From Elusimicrobia bacterium HGW-Elusimicrobia-1 (GTDB lineage: Bacteria > Elusimicrobiota > Endomicrobiia > PHAN01), in contig PHAN01000005.1 of assembly GCA_002841695.1 (NCBI GenBank), positions 1-64,000 on the forward strand: a stretch of DNA of 64,000 nt, given 5' to 3'. The position numbers and the translations under genes were made by a program. Positions 25,548-34,897 of this stretch are shown here, one piece after another; position 1 is the first letter of the stretch, and each line of letters opens with the position of its first letter. The notes beneath the pieces were generated by a model. That model worked only from the letters and a program-made list of their open reading frames with translations. It was not told the DNA's origin and ran no database searches.

Positions 25548-26646
25548 CAAATTGCTGTGGGATGTTTCTGGCGTATACTTCAGAAACATTTATCGCCAAA
25601 TAATTCGCAAACTGCTTGGATGATATTAACCCATTATTCAGAGCTTTGTTGGCCAAGTCCCTGTATCTGTCGGGCAACATATCCGGCGTTTTGCTTTTTC
25701 GAGGTAGAACCTGCGGTAGGATTTCATCTCGCCATCCTTGAATTATATTTTTGACGTATTCGTTCGGCATCCCATAGACATAACATAGCCGCCAAAGCAA
25801 CGCATCGACAGAAACTCCAAATTGCCTGGCTATTGAATCTACGGCATCAATCGACAATAGCATTTTATCCTTATCCTTATCCTTATCCTTTTGCGCAAAA
25901 GATTCAACGGCTTCTCGCAATGCCTCTACCGGCATAAGCAGGGCGCTTGCAAACACATTGGCGTTTTGTTCGTCCTGCTGCGTTAAAGAACCATCTGGTG
26001 AAATATCTTTTCTGACCTTCCAAGTGACCAAATGAAATAGTTCGTGGGCAAGATCATAGTTTCTACGCCACTGCTTACTGTTTTTGTTCAACATAATCGC
26101 CGCGCCAAAATTTTCTGAATATATACATGCGGAAGAAGTGTCTCCTTCAAGGGTGAAATGGAAAACTTTCACAGCGTACACCTCTTCCATTACCCGGAAT
26201 AAACTTTCTCCTGGTCTTGCCCCTAAATCCATTTTCTTCCATGTGTCATGGGCGATTCTCCTCACCTCAGGAAAATTCTTCGGGTAAGTGGAAACAAAAA
26301 GATCCTCGTAAGAATTGAGTCGGGGCCAATTCGTCCAGATTTCAAGATTTCTGTATTGTCTGCACCATTTAGTGAACTTGGCCTCCAATTGTTTGACAAC
26401 AATTTCATTGCCTGGCTTCTCACGCCATAATAGGGCAGGGGAGCTAATCTCCGTCGTTTCAAAAAAGAAAGAAAGCGGTCTTTCGTAAAGTTCGGAAAGC
26501 TTCTTGAGCTGAATAAGCATGGGCTCTCGCTTTCCGTTTTCAATCTCGCTCAGAGAAGATATGCCTATTCCCGTTTTTTCCGAGACATCGGCAAGTTTCA
26601 TCCCCAAAGCATTTCTGACTGATCTCAGCCTGTCAGCAATGTTCAT
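25516..26646 (-). CDS. XRE regulator fused to ImmA/IrrE metallopeptidase
   Basis: 376 residues. The N-terminus is a Cro/CI helix-turn-helix (ADRLRSVRNALGMKLADVSE then TGIGISSLSEIENGKREP). The central ImmA/IrrE (COG2856) domain holds YDLAHELFHLVTW with the HExxH zinc site. Such fusions act as antitoxin-like regulators that cleave themselves or a partner on a stress signal. A run KDKDKDKDK is encoded by a hexanucleotide repeat. The promoter just upstream has -35 and -10 boxes matching the consensus and likely operators, giving a very short leader and no ribosome-binding site, so it is probably autoregulated and translated nearly leaderless. Confidence 0.9.
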   Translation of the reverse strand: MNIADRLRSVRNALGMKLADVSEKTGIGISSLSEIENGKREPMLIQLKKLSELYERPLSFFFETTEISSPALLWREKPGNEIVVKQLEAKFTKWCRQYRNLEIWTNWPRLNSYEDLFVSTYPKNFPEVRRIAHDTWKKMDLGARPGESLFRVMEEVYAVKVFHFTLEGDTSSACIYSENFGAAIMLNKNSKQWRRNYDLAHELFHLVTWKVRKDISPDGSLTQQDEQNANVFASALLMPVEALREAVESFAQKDKDKDKDKMLLSIDAVDSIARQFGVSVDALLWRLCYVYGMPNEYVKNIIQGWRDEILPQVLPRKSKTPDMLPDRYRDLANKALNNGLISSKQFANYLAINVSEVYARNIPQQFDDVQINNPTC

Positions 26647-26655
26647 ATATTTCTA

Positions 26656-26694
26656 CTTTACAGAAATTATACATATATTTCTATGATTTGTCAA
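26656..26694 (-). promoter_or_regulatory. consensus sigma-70 promoter with operator repeats for the XRE-ImmA/PIN/HEPN genes
   Basis: On the minus strand TTGACA (26694-26689) and TATAAT (26671-26666) are separated by exactly 17 bp. TAGAAATATATG occurs twice, once in the spacer and once overlapping the start codon region, and AGAAAT/ATTTCT forms an inverted repeat across the -10 box. The predicted transcription start is about 12 nt before ATG 26646. The repeats are likely binding sites for the XRE protein (inference). Confidence 0.8.
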
Positions 26695-26815
26695 GTGTTT
26701 TTTTCTATTTAGCAGAAATAATCTAAGGCCGACACCATATGGAGGGGTTCATTTCTATAGAGAATCGTTTAAATTTATCACTTCTCAAAAAAACGTGGCA
26801 AATTTTTCATAAGAA

Positions 26816-28006
26816 CTATTTTCTGGGTGCCCAATTACCACTCGTGTCAAAGTTCATAGACCTTTCGTAACCACAAGCATTCCACACGGCGTCGAAATTC
26901 GGACGAAGTGTTTTCGCCACATCTTTTTCAGAGCCCACAAGAGAATAGTCTTCAATTGGAATATCCGAAAGAATTATTGTGTCTCTGTCAATGGCTACAG
27001 CATCAGGAGTCGATGTATCTGATGTCCACATGAAAGCGCCTGAAACGCCAACCATGCTGATAAATATAATCAATGGACACGGAACTCCTATCGCTTTCAA
27101 TACTTCAAGATATTTTGAAACCGCCATAATGATATTTTCTTCATAGTGTACGCTTGCTATAAATCGTCTGCCACCCTCATCCTCCCTTACAATTCCTGAG
27201 TACACCGATTCGACTTGGCCTGAACGAAATACCTGGCAATACGATAGTGATTCGTCGGCACGGGACAACCCGCCACTACAAGTCACAACTCCGTCCAAAT
27301 TGAGCCTATTGTTCCAACCGATATCGCCCATTGGTTTTAAGTTTATTGTGTGCTTAGCGACAATGGAGATGTCCAAACTGAAATCGGAAGCAAACGACAC
27401 AACGGGTAAGATATGAAGTATAAGACGCGCGCCTTTACGCAGCGGCACAGGCGTTTCCCCCGCAACAATTCTTGCCAACCTATCATTTCGGAAGTGTTTG
27501 ATTTTTTCGGATAATGATTCGGACATTAAAAAAGCTGAGCGAATTTCTGTAACATCCAATTGATATTTACCCGCACTGGTGCGTGAAAAAAACCGCGACA
27601 ACCTCTTAAATGTGACCATGTGGGGAGCGGACCAACTCTTGGGCATATGAACAATCAGAACACAACCGCCGGAAAAACCCTCCACTATTCTCAGGCCGAT
27701 ACCTTGAATTCTTGGCTCAATGCCATCACGAATAATACTTTCCATTCGCAATTTTGCGGAATCAAGATTGCCACTTAATCCCAACGCTGCTACAGGAATA
27801 CCTTCTGTAGCAGTTACTCCGTAGAGAATATCTCCGCCGGCAGCATTTGCAAAAGAAGACACGTCCGCCAAAAACTCGCGTTTATCTTCGTCCGAATCGC
27901 CGGGCAGTTCCTTTTTGTATTCAATTGTGCGACACTCGCAAACTTTATTCGCTATAAGAGCGTCAATGTCTGCTTTGGTAACAGCATCTAAAGGTTTTTG
28001 AATCAT
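26816..28006 (-). CDS. AlbA_2 (Schlafen-like) domain protein
   Basis: About 396 residues. The N-terminal 140 residues form an AlbA_2 domain: TIEYKKELPGDSDEDKREFL, SSFANAAGGDILYGV and a C-terminal YFRTSAGKYQ-like counterpart (FFSRTSAGKYQLDVTEIR). The AlbA_2 fold is shared with Schlafen nucleases and is frequent in defence regions. The remaining 250 residues are not recognised. I chose Met at 28006 (IQKPLDAVTKADID) because relatives start there; a frame from 28027 adds seven residues. It reads in the same direction as, but is about 120 bp from, the XRE operon promoter. Confidence 0.82.
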   Translation of the reverse strand: MIQKPLDAVTKADIDALIANKVCECRTIEYKKELPGDSDEDKREFLADVSSFANAAGGDILYGVTATEGIPVAALGLSGNLDSAKLRMESIIRDGIEPRIQGIGLRIVEGFSGGCVLIVHMPKSWSAPHMVTFKRLSRFFSRTSAGKYQLDVTEIRSAFLMSESLSEKIKHFRNDRLARIVAGETPVPLRKGARLILHILPVVSFASDFSLDISIVAKHTINLKPMGDIGWNNRLNLDGVVTCSGGLSRADESLSYCQVFRSGQVESVYSGIVREDEGGRRFIASVHYEENIIMAVSKYLEVLKAIGVPCPLIIFISMVGVSGAFMWTSDTSTPDAVAIDRDTIILSDIPIEDYSLVGSEKDVAKTLRPNFDAVWNACGYERSMNFDTSGNWAPRK

Positions 28007-28064
28007 ATGAAAACCACACCCCGCCATACTTGGATTGAGTTTCTACTGCCATTCGTCCAGCGGC

Positions 28065-28205
28065 TTAATCTAATCTGCTTTTCTGTTCATTACGCTCTTT
28101 CGAGTTTTCGCCAAGCAACTGTTCGCGCAAACCCTGAAACCATCTGCCATCAACATAAGTTACAGTTTCCCCCGCGCGGAAAACTACAAAAACTCTGCCA
28201 GACAA
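28065..28205 (-). CDS. possible 46-residue ORF (TTG start)
   Basis: In the roughly 400-bp gap 28028-28425 I read a frame with protein-like composition (RVFVVFRAGETVTYVDG, WFQGLREQLLGENSKE) ending TAA at 28065 and opening at TTG 28205. Upstream, ending at 28243, a second open stretch (AVEVEVFGDINDLLELMKMY) has no usable start codon. The two could be an eroded small toxin-antitoxin pair or unannotated short genes. Otherwise the gap shows no clear feature. Confidence 0.3.
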   Translation of the reverse strand: MSGRVFVVFRAGETVTYVDGRWFQGLREQLLGENSKERNEQKSRLD

Positions 28206-28425
28206 TCAACCTATATCCCAAGCGGATGTCTCATATTTACCTTCATAATCTTGCTATCACTGCAGGTTCCACATTTCCGTACATTTTCATCAGTTCTAAT
28301 AGGTCGTTTATATCCCCAAATACTTCAACTTCAACTGCTAACTTTTTATTTAAGAACTAAAAAAAACAGCGAGCGCGACTTTGAAACGTAAGAAGTATTA
28401 CCTTATTTTTTCCCCGCGCCTTCAC

Positions 28426-29421
28426 TCACTCCGGCTTGTCTTCATATTCTATCGTTTCCAATCCTTGTATTATGGGCGCAAAAACTTTATGAAAAAGTTC
28501 CAGTTTTTCCCTTAACCACTCGTGCTGTTGGGACCACAATTTTTCGTCGAGAAAGTCGGCATTTCGGCGAATGTAAACGCGGCACATATTTTTACCCGCC
28601 GGGTTATGCCACGTCAACGGAGCATCAACTGCTTTTTCTATCTCTTCCCGCCGGGCCAGAATTGCCTCAAAATGACTCTTTGCGTCTTCTCCTGTCAACA
28701 CCAATTCCACACGCACTTCCGGATCCTTATTTTTACTCACCGAATTCCACAGTGACACAATGGACGCTAAGTGAAAACCGCTACGCCCGATAGAATGATT
28801 CATACAGTGCTGAGGATAAGCTTTTTGACATCGGATACGGCTGTTTTTCTCCATAAATTCCTTGAACATCATCCAAAACTGAAACTGTTTCTGTTTATGT
28901 TCCGTAATATCGTTTGATTCGCCTGCCGCTGCTTTCACAGCCCGAGACCAGTCATTCGGCTGACTGACAATATTAAACTTAGGCGCGGGCGGAGAATCGC
29001 CGATACGCCACAGTTCTATTTCCAAACCGAAGCAATTTATCTGTTCATCAGTTCGCTCGTTCAACCAGTCAAGTGTAGCGCGATGTTCCTCTGTGAAACG
29101 TTCGGCAATCCACACAACGGTTACCGCCTGCAATCCCGCCGCATAAGTCAGCAATTGGCCCAAGTGTGTATGATCTGTTCGTTCAATTTGATTTTCAATC
29201 AATACCCAACTATCTGTAGTCGCATCTTTACATAGAATATCGGCGCGGAATTGTCCTACATCTTTTTCCTGGGCATCGAGAGCCAAATCAACGCCTATGG
29301 TTTCTCCCAATAATTTGAGATTTTCTTCCTGCGCCAACCATGGCGTAAAATCACCGGCTTCCGTGGCAAATACTTCTCTAATATCGACCTTTTCTAATCT
29401 GCCAAGATTACCTTGTTTCAC
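28426..29421 (-). CDS. DUF4268 domain protein with nuclease-like N-terminus
   Basis: 331 residues. The N-terminal half (FRADILCKDATTDSWVLIEN followed by QIERTDHTHLGQLLTYAAGL) is a PD-(D/E)xK-like fold with D and E-x-Q residues in place. The C-terminal half (KQKQFQFWMMFKEFMEKNS ... FHLASIVSLWNSV) is DUF4268. Proteins of this layout commonly accompany type I restriction operons, but their role is not settled. It lies 62 bp after hsdR in the same direction, so it is probably the last gene of the operon. Confidence 0.85.
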   Translation of the reverse strand: MKQGNLGRLEKVDIREVFATEAGDFTPWLAQEENLKLLGETIGVDLALDAQEKDVGQFRADILCKDATTDSWVLIENQIERTDHTHLGQLLTYAAGLQAVTVVWIAERFTEEHRATLDWLNERTDEQINCFGLEIELWRIGDSPPAPKFNIVSQPNDWSRAVKAAAGESNDITEHKQKQFQFWMMFKEFMEKNSRIRCQKAYPQHCMNHSIGRSGFHLASIVSLWNSVSKNKDPEVRVELVLTGEDAKSHFEAILARREEIEKAVDAPLTWHNPAGKNMCRVYIRRNADFLDEKLWSQQHEWLREKLELFHKVFAPIIQGLETIEYEDKPE

Positions 29422-29483
29422 TTGATTATCTCCTCGAATTGACCCGACTGTTCTAAACGTTGCATAACATAAGTAAGCCCCAC

Positions 29484-32420
29484 TTACCCCGTCGGCAGTA
29501 GATGGGTCTGAATAACAGTAACGGCCATTATGTCGAAGATACCGCCTATATCTGTATAGTTTGGATCGGCGAGTTCATCATACCGCGAGAGATCATTGTA
29601 TGTGTGCTGAATCTCCCCGTTCACCTGTTCACGGTAAGCGCCATCAAGATAGATGTTATCGTCCCGATGGGCACGGACGGTGCCTCGAATATCCGGATCC
29701 GCCGCCTTGGCCGCGGTGACTTGCTTGATGTAAAGCGCCTCTTCGTCGCTGATCGTGTACTTTGTGCGAATCTCGTCGATCATACCCTGCACGGAGACCT
29801 TCCGAGGAGGCGGCCCGACATCTTTTCTGCCTCCGCCCGAGCCAGTCTTTCCCACGCCCCCCTCGCTTCGCATCACCCCCTGATACTCGACGGCCGCCTT
29901 CACGACTTCGGTCTGACGGATCTGCCTCATCAACTCGGAAACACTACCCTGCTTTATAAGTTGCGGCCCGACAAACTCCGCGAATGCGACGAACTCTTTG
30001 ACTTCTTCCGGATAGGTGAAGAAACACCGCAGGAAATGAAAGACCTTCACAAGCCGCGCCAACAAATAGACATAGTTCTTGCGTTCATCCAGAGAACTAA
30101 ACCTGGCCTGAAATCGCACGCGGAGACCTTTTATCGCCAACTGCATTTGAGCATCGCCACCCGTCGCCGCCAGTCTCACAAAATCCCAGACATCGTCCTG
30201 CGTAAACACACCCTCGGCAAGAATTTTGGCGTGTAACTCGGTGCAAAGTTCCGGTTTGGGGTCATCAGGAACGAATGGCGTGCCTTTCCGGTACTTCGCA
30301 AACGCTTTCAGGATGGCCGCGGCATTGTTCGTAAAATCGACGACCACCACATCCTTTTTGCCTTCATAACAGCGATTAAGGCGCGACACTGTCTGCACGG
30401 CGTTTCGGTCAATCACCGGCTTATCGAGAAACATCCCGGCAAGCAATGGCTGGTCAAAACCGGTCTGAAACTTATTTGCAACGATCATCAAACGATAGTC
30501 GTTCCCCTCGAAACGGTCTTCAATCAACTCACCGTCCCTCAAATCGTTGATAGCATACTCGCTGATGGGCGCATTCGTCTCGGGATGGACAAAGTCCGAA
30601 AACGCAAATAACACCTTATAGTCGGCGTTACGTTCCCTGAGTTTTTCTTTGATGATATTAAAATAGCGCAATCCTGCCACCCGCGATGCGGCAACAATCA
30701 TAGACTTGGCGCGGCCGCCAACAAGCGGTTTTACGTCTTTTTCGAAAATTCGGAGCATAACCTCCGCCTTGTATTGTATCAACCCGTCGTCCTGAAAAGC
30801 GACGTTTTGCAGCGCCTTGGAGACCACGCCCTTGGGATAAAGTTTTTCTTCATCGGGTTCGGGAACGATCGTGCAATGCAGGTTGTAGAGCGTCTTGTAG
30901 GAGATGATGCTGGCCGCCACGTCTACAATGTACCCCTCGGCGATGGCCTCCGCCTCGGCGTAGGTGTCGAATGGCGCTCCAAACAATGTTACTGTAGCCG
31001 GAGCAGGTGTGGCGGTGAAGGCAACAAATAGCTGATTGAGGTCATGCTCTCGAATAATCCGGGCTATCTTATCTTCTTCGTCTATTCCGTCATCCGCGGC
31101 ATCTTCGGCGTCGGGTTCCCCCTGTTTCCGGAAGGGCAGGCGGATGGCGGCCCCCATCTGTCCCTCCTGCGACCGGTGCGCCTCGTCAATCAAGAAGGCC
31201 ACGCGGAGACTTTTCAACTCCGTGTTCTTCTCGATCTCCTTCAGCACCTCTGCGAATTTATGCTGAATAGTAACAATTATCGGCTTACGCTCTCTCATAA
31301 AACGCGGTAAATCGTCGGACTTGCGGGCCAGTCCTACCACGTCTTTTAAGTGAGTGAATTTCTCGATGTCCTCTCGGACGTTGGTGTCGAGCGCCTTACG
31401 ATCTGTCAGGATGAAAGTGATATCAACTAACTTCTCGCTCGTGCCCGGCTTGAACAGGCTATGCAGCATATCTGCCAGCCAACAAATGGAAAGCGTCTTG
31501 CCGCTGCCTGCCGAATGATTGATAAGATATTTGCGGCCGATATCGCCGGACGCGGTGAAATGATTCACAACATCGGATGCGACTTTCCGCACCATACGGC
31601 TTTGGTGGTAGCGTGGCAGAATCGTGGAGACCGGCCGTTCAGGCCTGTCGTCCACAGCATCTCGGTGAGGCACAAGCGCCAGAAAGAACGACAGCGTCTC
31701 CAGTAATCTGTCTTTCGAGAGTACCTCGCGATAGAGAAACTCGACGGGATATTCGCCACCGTCTTTTGTTATGGGTTCGTTGGTCAGGCCGGTATTGTAC
31801 CAACGGAAGTTCTCCACACGTCGCGGGTCGGTAGCGGCCATAACATCACTGGTATCGGCGGCCAGATATAGGAACGGATATTGAAATATCTTGTGGGTAT
31901 GATTGCGGGCGGCGAACTGCGCCGCGGCATCATGCACATTTTGGTTCTTTTCGTGCTTCACCTCCAGCGCAACGATAGGCAGCCCATTAAGGAAGACTAC
32001 AAAATCGATTTCTTGGCTCGTCTCACCAAAATAGAAGTGCGGGCGAAACGTGACGCGATTCTCCTCGTGTTTCTTAACGGCCACACTCTCAGCCGAACGC
32101 GGCTTCGGATAAAATAGACGAAACTCCAACCCGCGAACCTTCAGCCCATGGCGCAGTATCATCCAGAGCGGAGTGTATTCAAGCTCCTTGCGTAGCGCGC
32201 GAAATATCTCGTCGCGCGCGTCGGTGCCGTAGTCATTCGTCAATTTATTGAGTTGATCGGCCTGCGTGGCGCGAAGAAAAGCCCAAAGATGGTCTTCAGC
32301 AATGCAGTGCTCGGTATCGGTGATGTCGACCTGTTCGAGCACACCATAACGATGCTCGCGGATGAGGAAATCCGCAATGTGCTGCTGAAAGGTCAGCTCG
32401 GGGGCTTTCTTTTTAGCCAT
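29484..32420 (-). CDS. hsdR: type I restriction enzyme R subunit
   Basis: 978 residues, normal for HsdR. The N-terminal nuclease domain has EIDFVVFLNGLPIVALEVKH (D and E-x-K of the PD-(D/E)xK site). The helicase motor has Walker A (SAGSGKTLS), a DEAH box (AFLIDEAHRSQEG), a motif III-like FTATPAP, and motif VI near TVSRLNRCYEGK. HsdR translocates and cuts DNA when bound to HsdM/HsdS at unmethylated sites. Its start overlaps hsdS by 8 bp. All key residues look intact, so the system may be functional. Confidence 0.96.
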   Translation of the reverse strand: MAKKKAPELTFQQHIADFLIREHRYGVLEQVDITDTEHCIAEDHLWAFLRATQADQLNKLTNDYGTDARDEIFRALRKELEYTPLWMILRHGLKVRGLEFRLFYPKPRSAESVAVKKHEENRVTFRPHFYFGETSQEIDFVVFLNGLPIVALEVKHEKNQNVHDAAAQFAARNHTHKIFQYPFLYLAADTSDVMAATDPRRVENFRWYNTGLTNEPITKDGGEYPVEFLYREVLSKDRLLETLSFFLALVPHRDAVDDRPERPVSTILPRYHQSRMVRKVASDVVNHFTASGDIGRKYLINHSAGSGKTLSICWLADMLHSLFKPGTSEKLVDITFILTDRKALDTNVREDIEKFTHLKDVVGLARKSDDLPRFMRERKPIIVTIQHKFAEVLKEIEKNTELKSLRVAFLIDEAHRSQEGQMGAAIRLPFRKQGEPDAEDAADDGIDEEDKIARIIREHDLNQLFVAFTATPAPATVTLFGAPFDTYAEAEAIAEGYIVDVAASIISYKTLYNLHCTIVPEPDEEKLYPKGVVSKALQNVAFQDDGLIQYKAEVMLRIFEKDVKPLVGGRAKSMIVAASRVAGLRYFNIIKEKLRERNADYKVLFAFSDFVHPETNAPISEYAINDLRDGELIEDRFEGNDYRLMIVANKFQTGFDQPLLAGMFLDKPVIDRNAVQTVSRLNRCYEGKKDVVVVDFTNNAAAILKAFAKYRKGTPFVPDDPKPELCTELHAKILAEGVFTQDDVWDFVRLAATGGDAQMQLAIKGLRVRFQARFSSLDERKNYVYLLARLVKVFHFLRCFFTYPEEVKEFVAFAEFVGPQLIKQGSVSELMRQIRQTEVVKAAVEYQGVMRSEGGVGKTGSGGGRKDVGPPPRKVSVQGMIDEIRTKYTISDEEALYIKQVTAAKAADPDIRGTVRAHRDDNIYLDGAYREQVNGEIQHTYNDLSRYDELADPNYTDIGGIFDIMAVTVIQTHLLPTG

Positions 32421-33711
32421 GTGCTTCCACCAGTTTGATGTCGGCTTCTGTCACCCGCCGTTGGCCGGTGACGCATTCGTGTATCAAAGATTTGCGATAG
32501 GCGGTGAGAGTGGCGATTTGGGATTCGATGCCACCGACGAGGCGCTTCACCTCGTCGAGCTTGGCGTCGAGGTAGGCGCAGATGGCGACCTGTTCACTAA
32601 TAGGGGGCAACGGAATATCAATTGTGCCAAAGTCCTTGTCGTCCACGGCTGGATAACCCACGCCTTTTGCCGTTGACTTGAAATATTGTCGTCCGCCTTC
32701 AGAAATAAGCGCGTAAAAGACAAATTTCGGCCAAAGTATATCCTCGTTTGGCTGCACGACGTTGAAACCCGTCGAGCAAACGAAGTCTTTTCTACTCTCA
32801 AACACAAAAGCAACAGCCTGTAGATTAGGTCGGACTGACGAAATCAGAGTGCTATTCGTCGCCACGCGCCGACGAGCCCGCGAAGGCGCGTCCTCGAAAC
32901 GAACGCGCTCAATCGCGTTTACATCAACAATGCCGTGATAATTTACGTTCGAGATTTCAAGGTAATCGAATTCATAGTCGGGATCGGTATCAGCTGCAAG
33001 CGATGATGAGTTGATTGCCGAGACATCTTTAAGTCGATCAATTCTCCAATGCGCGGGGATCTCACCGAGCACGCTAATACTCGAACACTTCACTTTGGCG
33101 GCCTGATTCAGACCCTGTGTGACTGCACTTTGAATCGTGGATTTTCGGATTTCGCCGAGGGTGTCGATTTGCCGCCGCTTAGCAGCCACCGCAGCATCGA
33201 TCGCCGCACAACTCGCGTACAGATATGCAGCAATGCGCTGTTGCTCGGGAAGCGGGGGGAGTGGGACATTGAACTGGGACAATTGTGTTGACCAACTGAC
33301 ACGTGGCATCTTGGCACCATAGGCAAGTGCGTTACAGCGCTCAATGAACCAACGTGACCCAACGCAGTAGAAAAGGAAGCGACTCGTTATTCGCTCCGGT
33401 GTGAAAGCCAGTATCTCGCCAGTGCATTTGCCGTCGAACTCGGCTTCGTAGTACTTTTCGAGATATGGTCGCAACTTCCCGAAGAGCACATCACCCCTCT
33501 TAAACATAGTGACAGCACTTTCCACCTCCAATGTATTCCGGCGCCTTAAAATGTGACCAGTACCAGATTCGATATCTTCCAACTCGAGATAGTCATCATC
33601 CTCACTTGCGTCTGAATTCTTTTCCTTACGAAGCGTGACAACATCTTTAAGACGGTCGAAGTTCCAACCGTTGGGCAACTCATCCAGAAAGCCGTCGTGT
33701 TGGCCGTTCAT
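32413..33711 (-). CDS. hsdS: type I restriction specificity subunit S
   Basis: 432 residues with two target-recognition domains. Each half starts alike (LPNGWNFDRLKDVVTL and IPAHWRIDRLKDVSAI) and ends with a conserved spacer helix (PLPPLPEQQRIAAYL and PLPPISEQVAICAYL). The two TRDs differ strongly from each other, as expected for a split recognition sequence. The start ATG overlaps a short relic resembling the end of hsdM (33708-33761). No frameshift is seen. Confidence 0.95.
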   Translation of the reverse strand: MNGQHDGFLDELPNGWNFDRLKDVVTLRKEKNSDASEDDDYLELEDIESGTGHILRRRNTLEVESAVTMFKRGDVLFGKLRPYLEKYYEAEFDGKCTGEILAFTPERITSRFLFYCVGSRWFIERCNALAYGAKMPRVSWSTQLSQFNVPLPPLPEQQRIAAYLYASCAAIDAAVAAKRRQIDTLGEIRKSTIQSAVTQGLNQAAKVKCSSISVLGEIPAHWRIDRLKDVSAINSSSLAADTDPDYEFDYLEISNVNYHGIVDVNAIERVRFEDAPSRARRRVATNSTLISSVRPNLQAVAFVFESRKDFVCSTGFNVVQPNEDILWPKFVFYALISEGGRQYFKSTAKGVGYPAVDDKDFGTIDIPLPPISEQVAICAYLDAKLDEVKRLVGGIESQIATLTAYRKSLIHECVTGQRRVTEADIKLVEAHG

Positions 33712-33761
33712 TTAGCAAGTTCCTCCAACATTTTCTCCGCATCCTTCTCCACTGTACGCAT
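33708..33761 (-). pseudogene. vestigial 3' end of hsdM
   Basis: A 17-codon frame (ATG 33761, TGA 33710-33708) encoding TVEKDAEKMLEELAK at its end. This matches the end of the hsdM product just upstream in the operon (RLEKEAEKLLERLAQ), and both sequences finish with an ATGA overlap onto the next gene. The most direct reading is that this is the original hsdM tail that used to couple to hsdS, left behind when the DUF1016 gene entered between them. Confidence 0.6.
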
Positions 33762-33763
33762 AG

Positions 33764-34897
33764 CTATTTGCCGCCCCTTTCCGGGAGTGCGGCGCGGACG
33801 ACCCCGGAAAGTTGCTTCGCCGTCGGAAGTTTTCCCTTAAACTCTCCCGGCAATTTCGACTGCAACTGATAGGTGGCCACACCTATGGGATTGGCTTTAG
33901 TGCGCAGGGCGTATTCTACCTCCACATCGTCTTTCTCCGCGCATAGGATGATACCGATGGAAGGTTTGTCATCCGGGGCTCGTTCTTTGTCGTTGAGCAG
34001 ATTCAGATAAAAGTCCATCTTTCCCGCATATTCCGGTTCAAAGGGCCCGACTTTCAGTTCGAAAGCCACGAGCGCCTTTAAGTATCGGTGGTAGAAAAGC
34101 AGGTCGATGAAATATTCTTTGGCGCCGAGAACAATACGATGCTGCCGGCCCACAAAGCAGAAACCGTAGCCCAATTCGAGGATGAAGTCCCGCAAACGGT
34201 CTATGAGGCGGTCTTCCAGTTCACGCTCCCTGACCGCGCCGCGAATACCCAAAAACTCCAGATTGTAGGAGCTCTTGAGCATTTCGTCCGCCTGCTCGGC
34301 AAAATGCTGCGGCAACGCCGCGGGAAAATTGTGAGTTTTTTTCTCAGTCACCGCCCGTTCATACACCCGGGCTTTGATTTGGTTTAGGAGGACATTGCGT
34401 GACCACCCGAACCGGGCGGTAGCTCGGAGATAGTATATCCGCGCGGCGGGATCGGTAACCTTCGCCAGTATGTTGGTATGATGCCCCCAAGGCACTTGAG
34501 TCACCAATTCTCTCACAGTCCGTGAGAGTTTTGTCATGTCTCGTTTTTTCACATCCCGCTGACCGATTTCTCTCACAACTTGTGAGAGAAATTCTTTAGA
34601 GGTGTGCGCGAGGTAAAACTGCTTCATCCGCCACACATTCTGCGCGGAAAAACCTTGTTTTCCGGTGAATGTGCGCCGCAAATCGGCGGCTACCATTTCC
34701 ACCACGGATTCTCCCCATCCGAGTGTCCGCTGCTTTTCCGCAATTCCACGCCCTATGTTCCAGTAAAGCAGAATAGTTCCGTGGTTAACGGCTCTCGCCA
34801 CTGGCACACGGGCGGCGGCGACGAGTTCTTTCAAGTCCTCGATAAACAGCCGGTATTCCGGCGAAATCGCCACATTCGTATCGATCATATTTTTCAT
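33764..34897 (-). CDS. DUF1016/YhcG-type PD-(D/E)xK nuclease-domain protein
   Basis: 377 residues. The N-terminal DUF1016 domain has TILLYWNIGRGIAEKQRTLG and FSAQNVWRMKQFYLA. The C-terminal nuclease-like domain has EYFIDLLFYHRYLKALVAF followed by ELKVGPFEPEYAGKMDFYLN, giving the D...E-x-K site of the PDDEXK superfamily. Members often sit inside type I restriction loci, and some are reported in phage defence. Its start overlaps hsdM by 4 bp. The flanking duplicate of the hsdM tail suggests it was added to an older hsdM-hsdS operon. Confidence 0.9.
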   Translation of the reverse strand: MKNMIDTNVAISPEYRLFIEDLKELVAAARVPVARAVNHGTILLYWNIGRGIAEKQRTLGWGESVVEMVAADLRRTFTGKQGFSAQNVWRMKQFYLAHTSKEFLSQVVREIGQRDVKKRDMTKLSRTVRELVTQVPWGHHTNILAKVTDPAARIYYLRATARFGWSRNVLLNQIKARVYERAVTEKKTHNFPAALPQHFAEQADEMLKSSYNLEFLGIRGAVRERELEDRLIDRLRDFILELGYGFCFVGRQHRIVLGAKEYFIDLLFYHRYLKALVAFELKVGPFEPEYAGKMDFYLNLLNDKERAPDDKPSIGIILCAEKDDVEVEYALRTKANPIGVATYQLQSKLPGEFKGKLPTAKQLSGVVRAALPERGGK

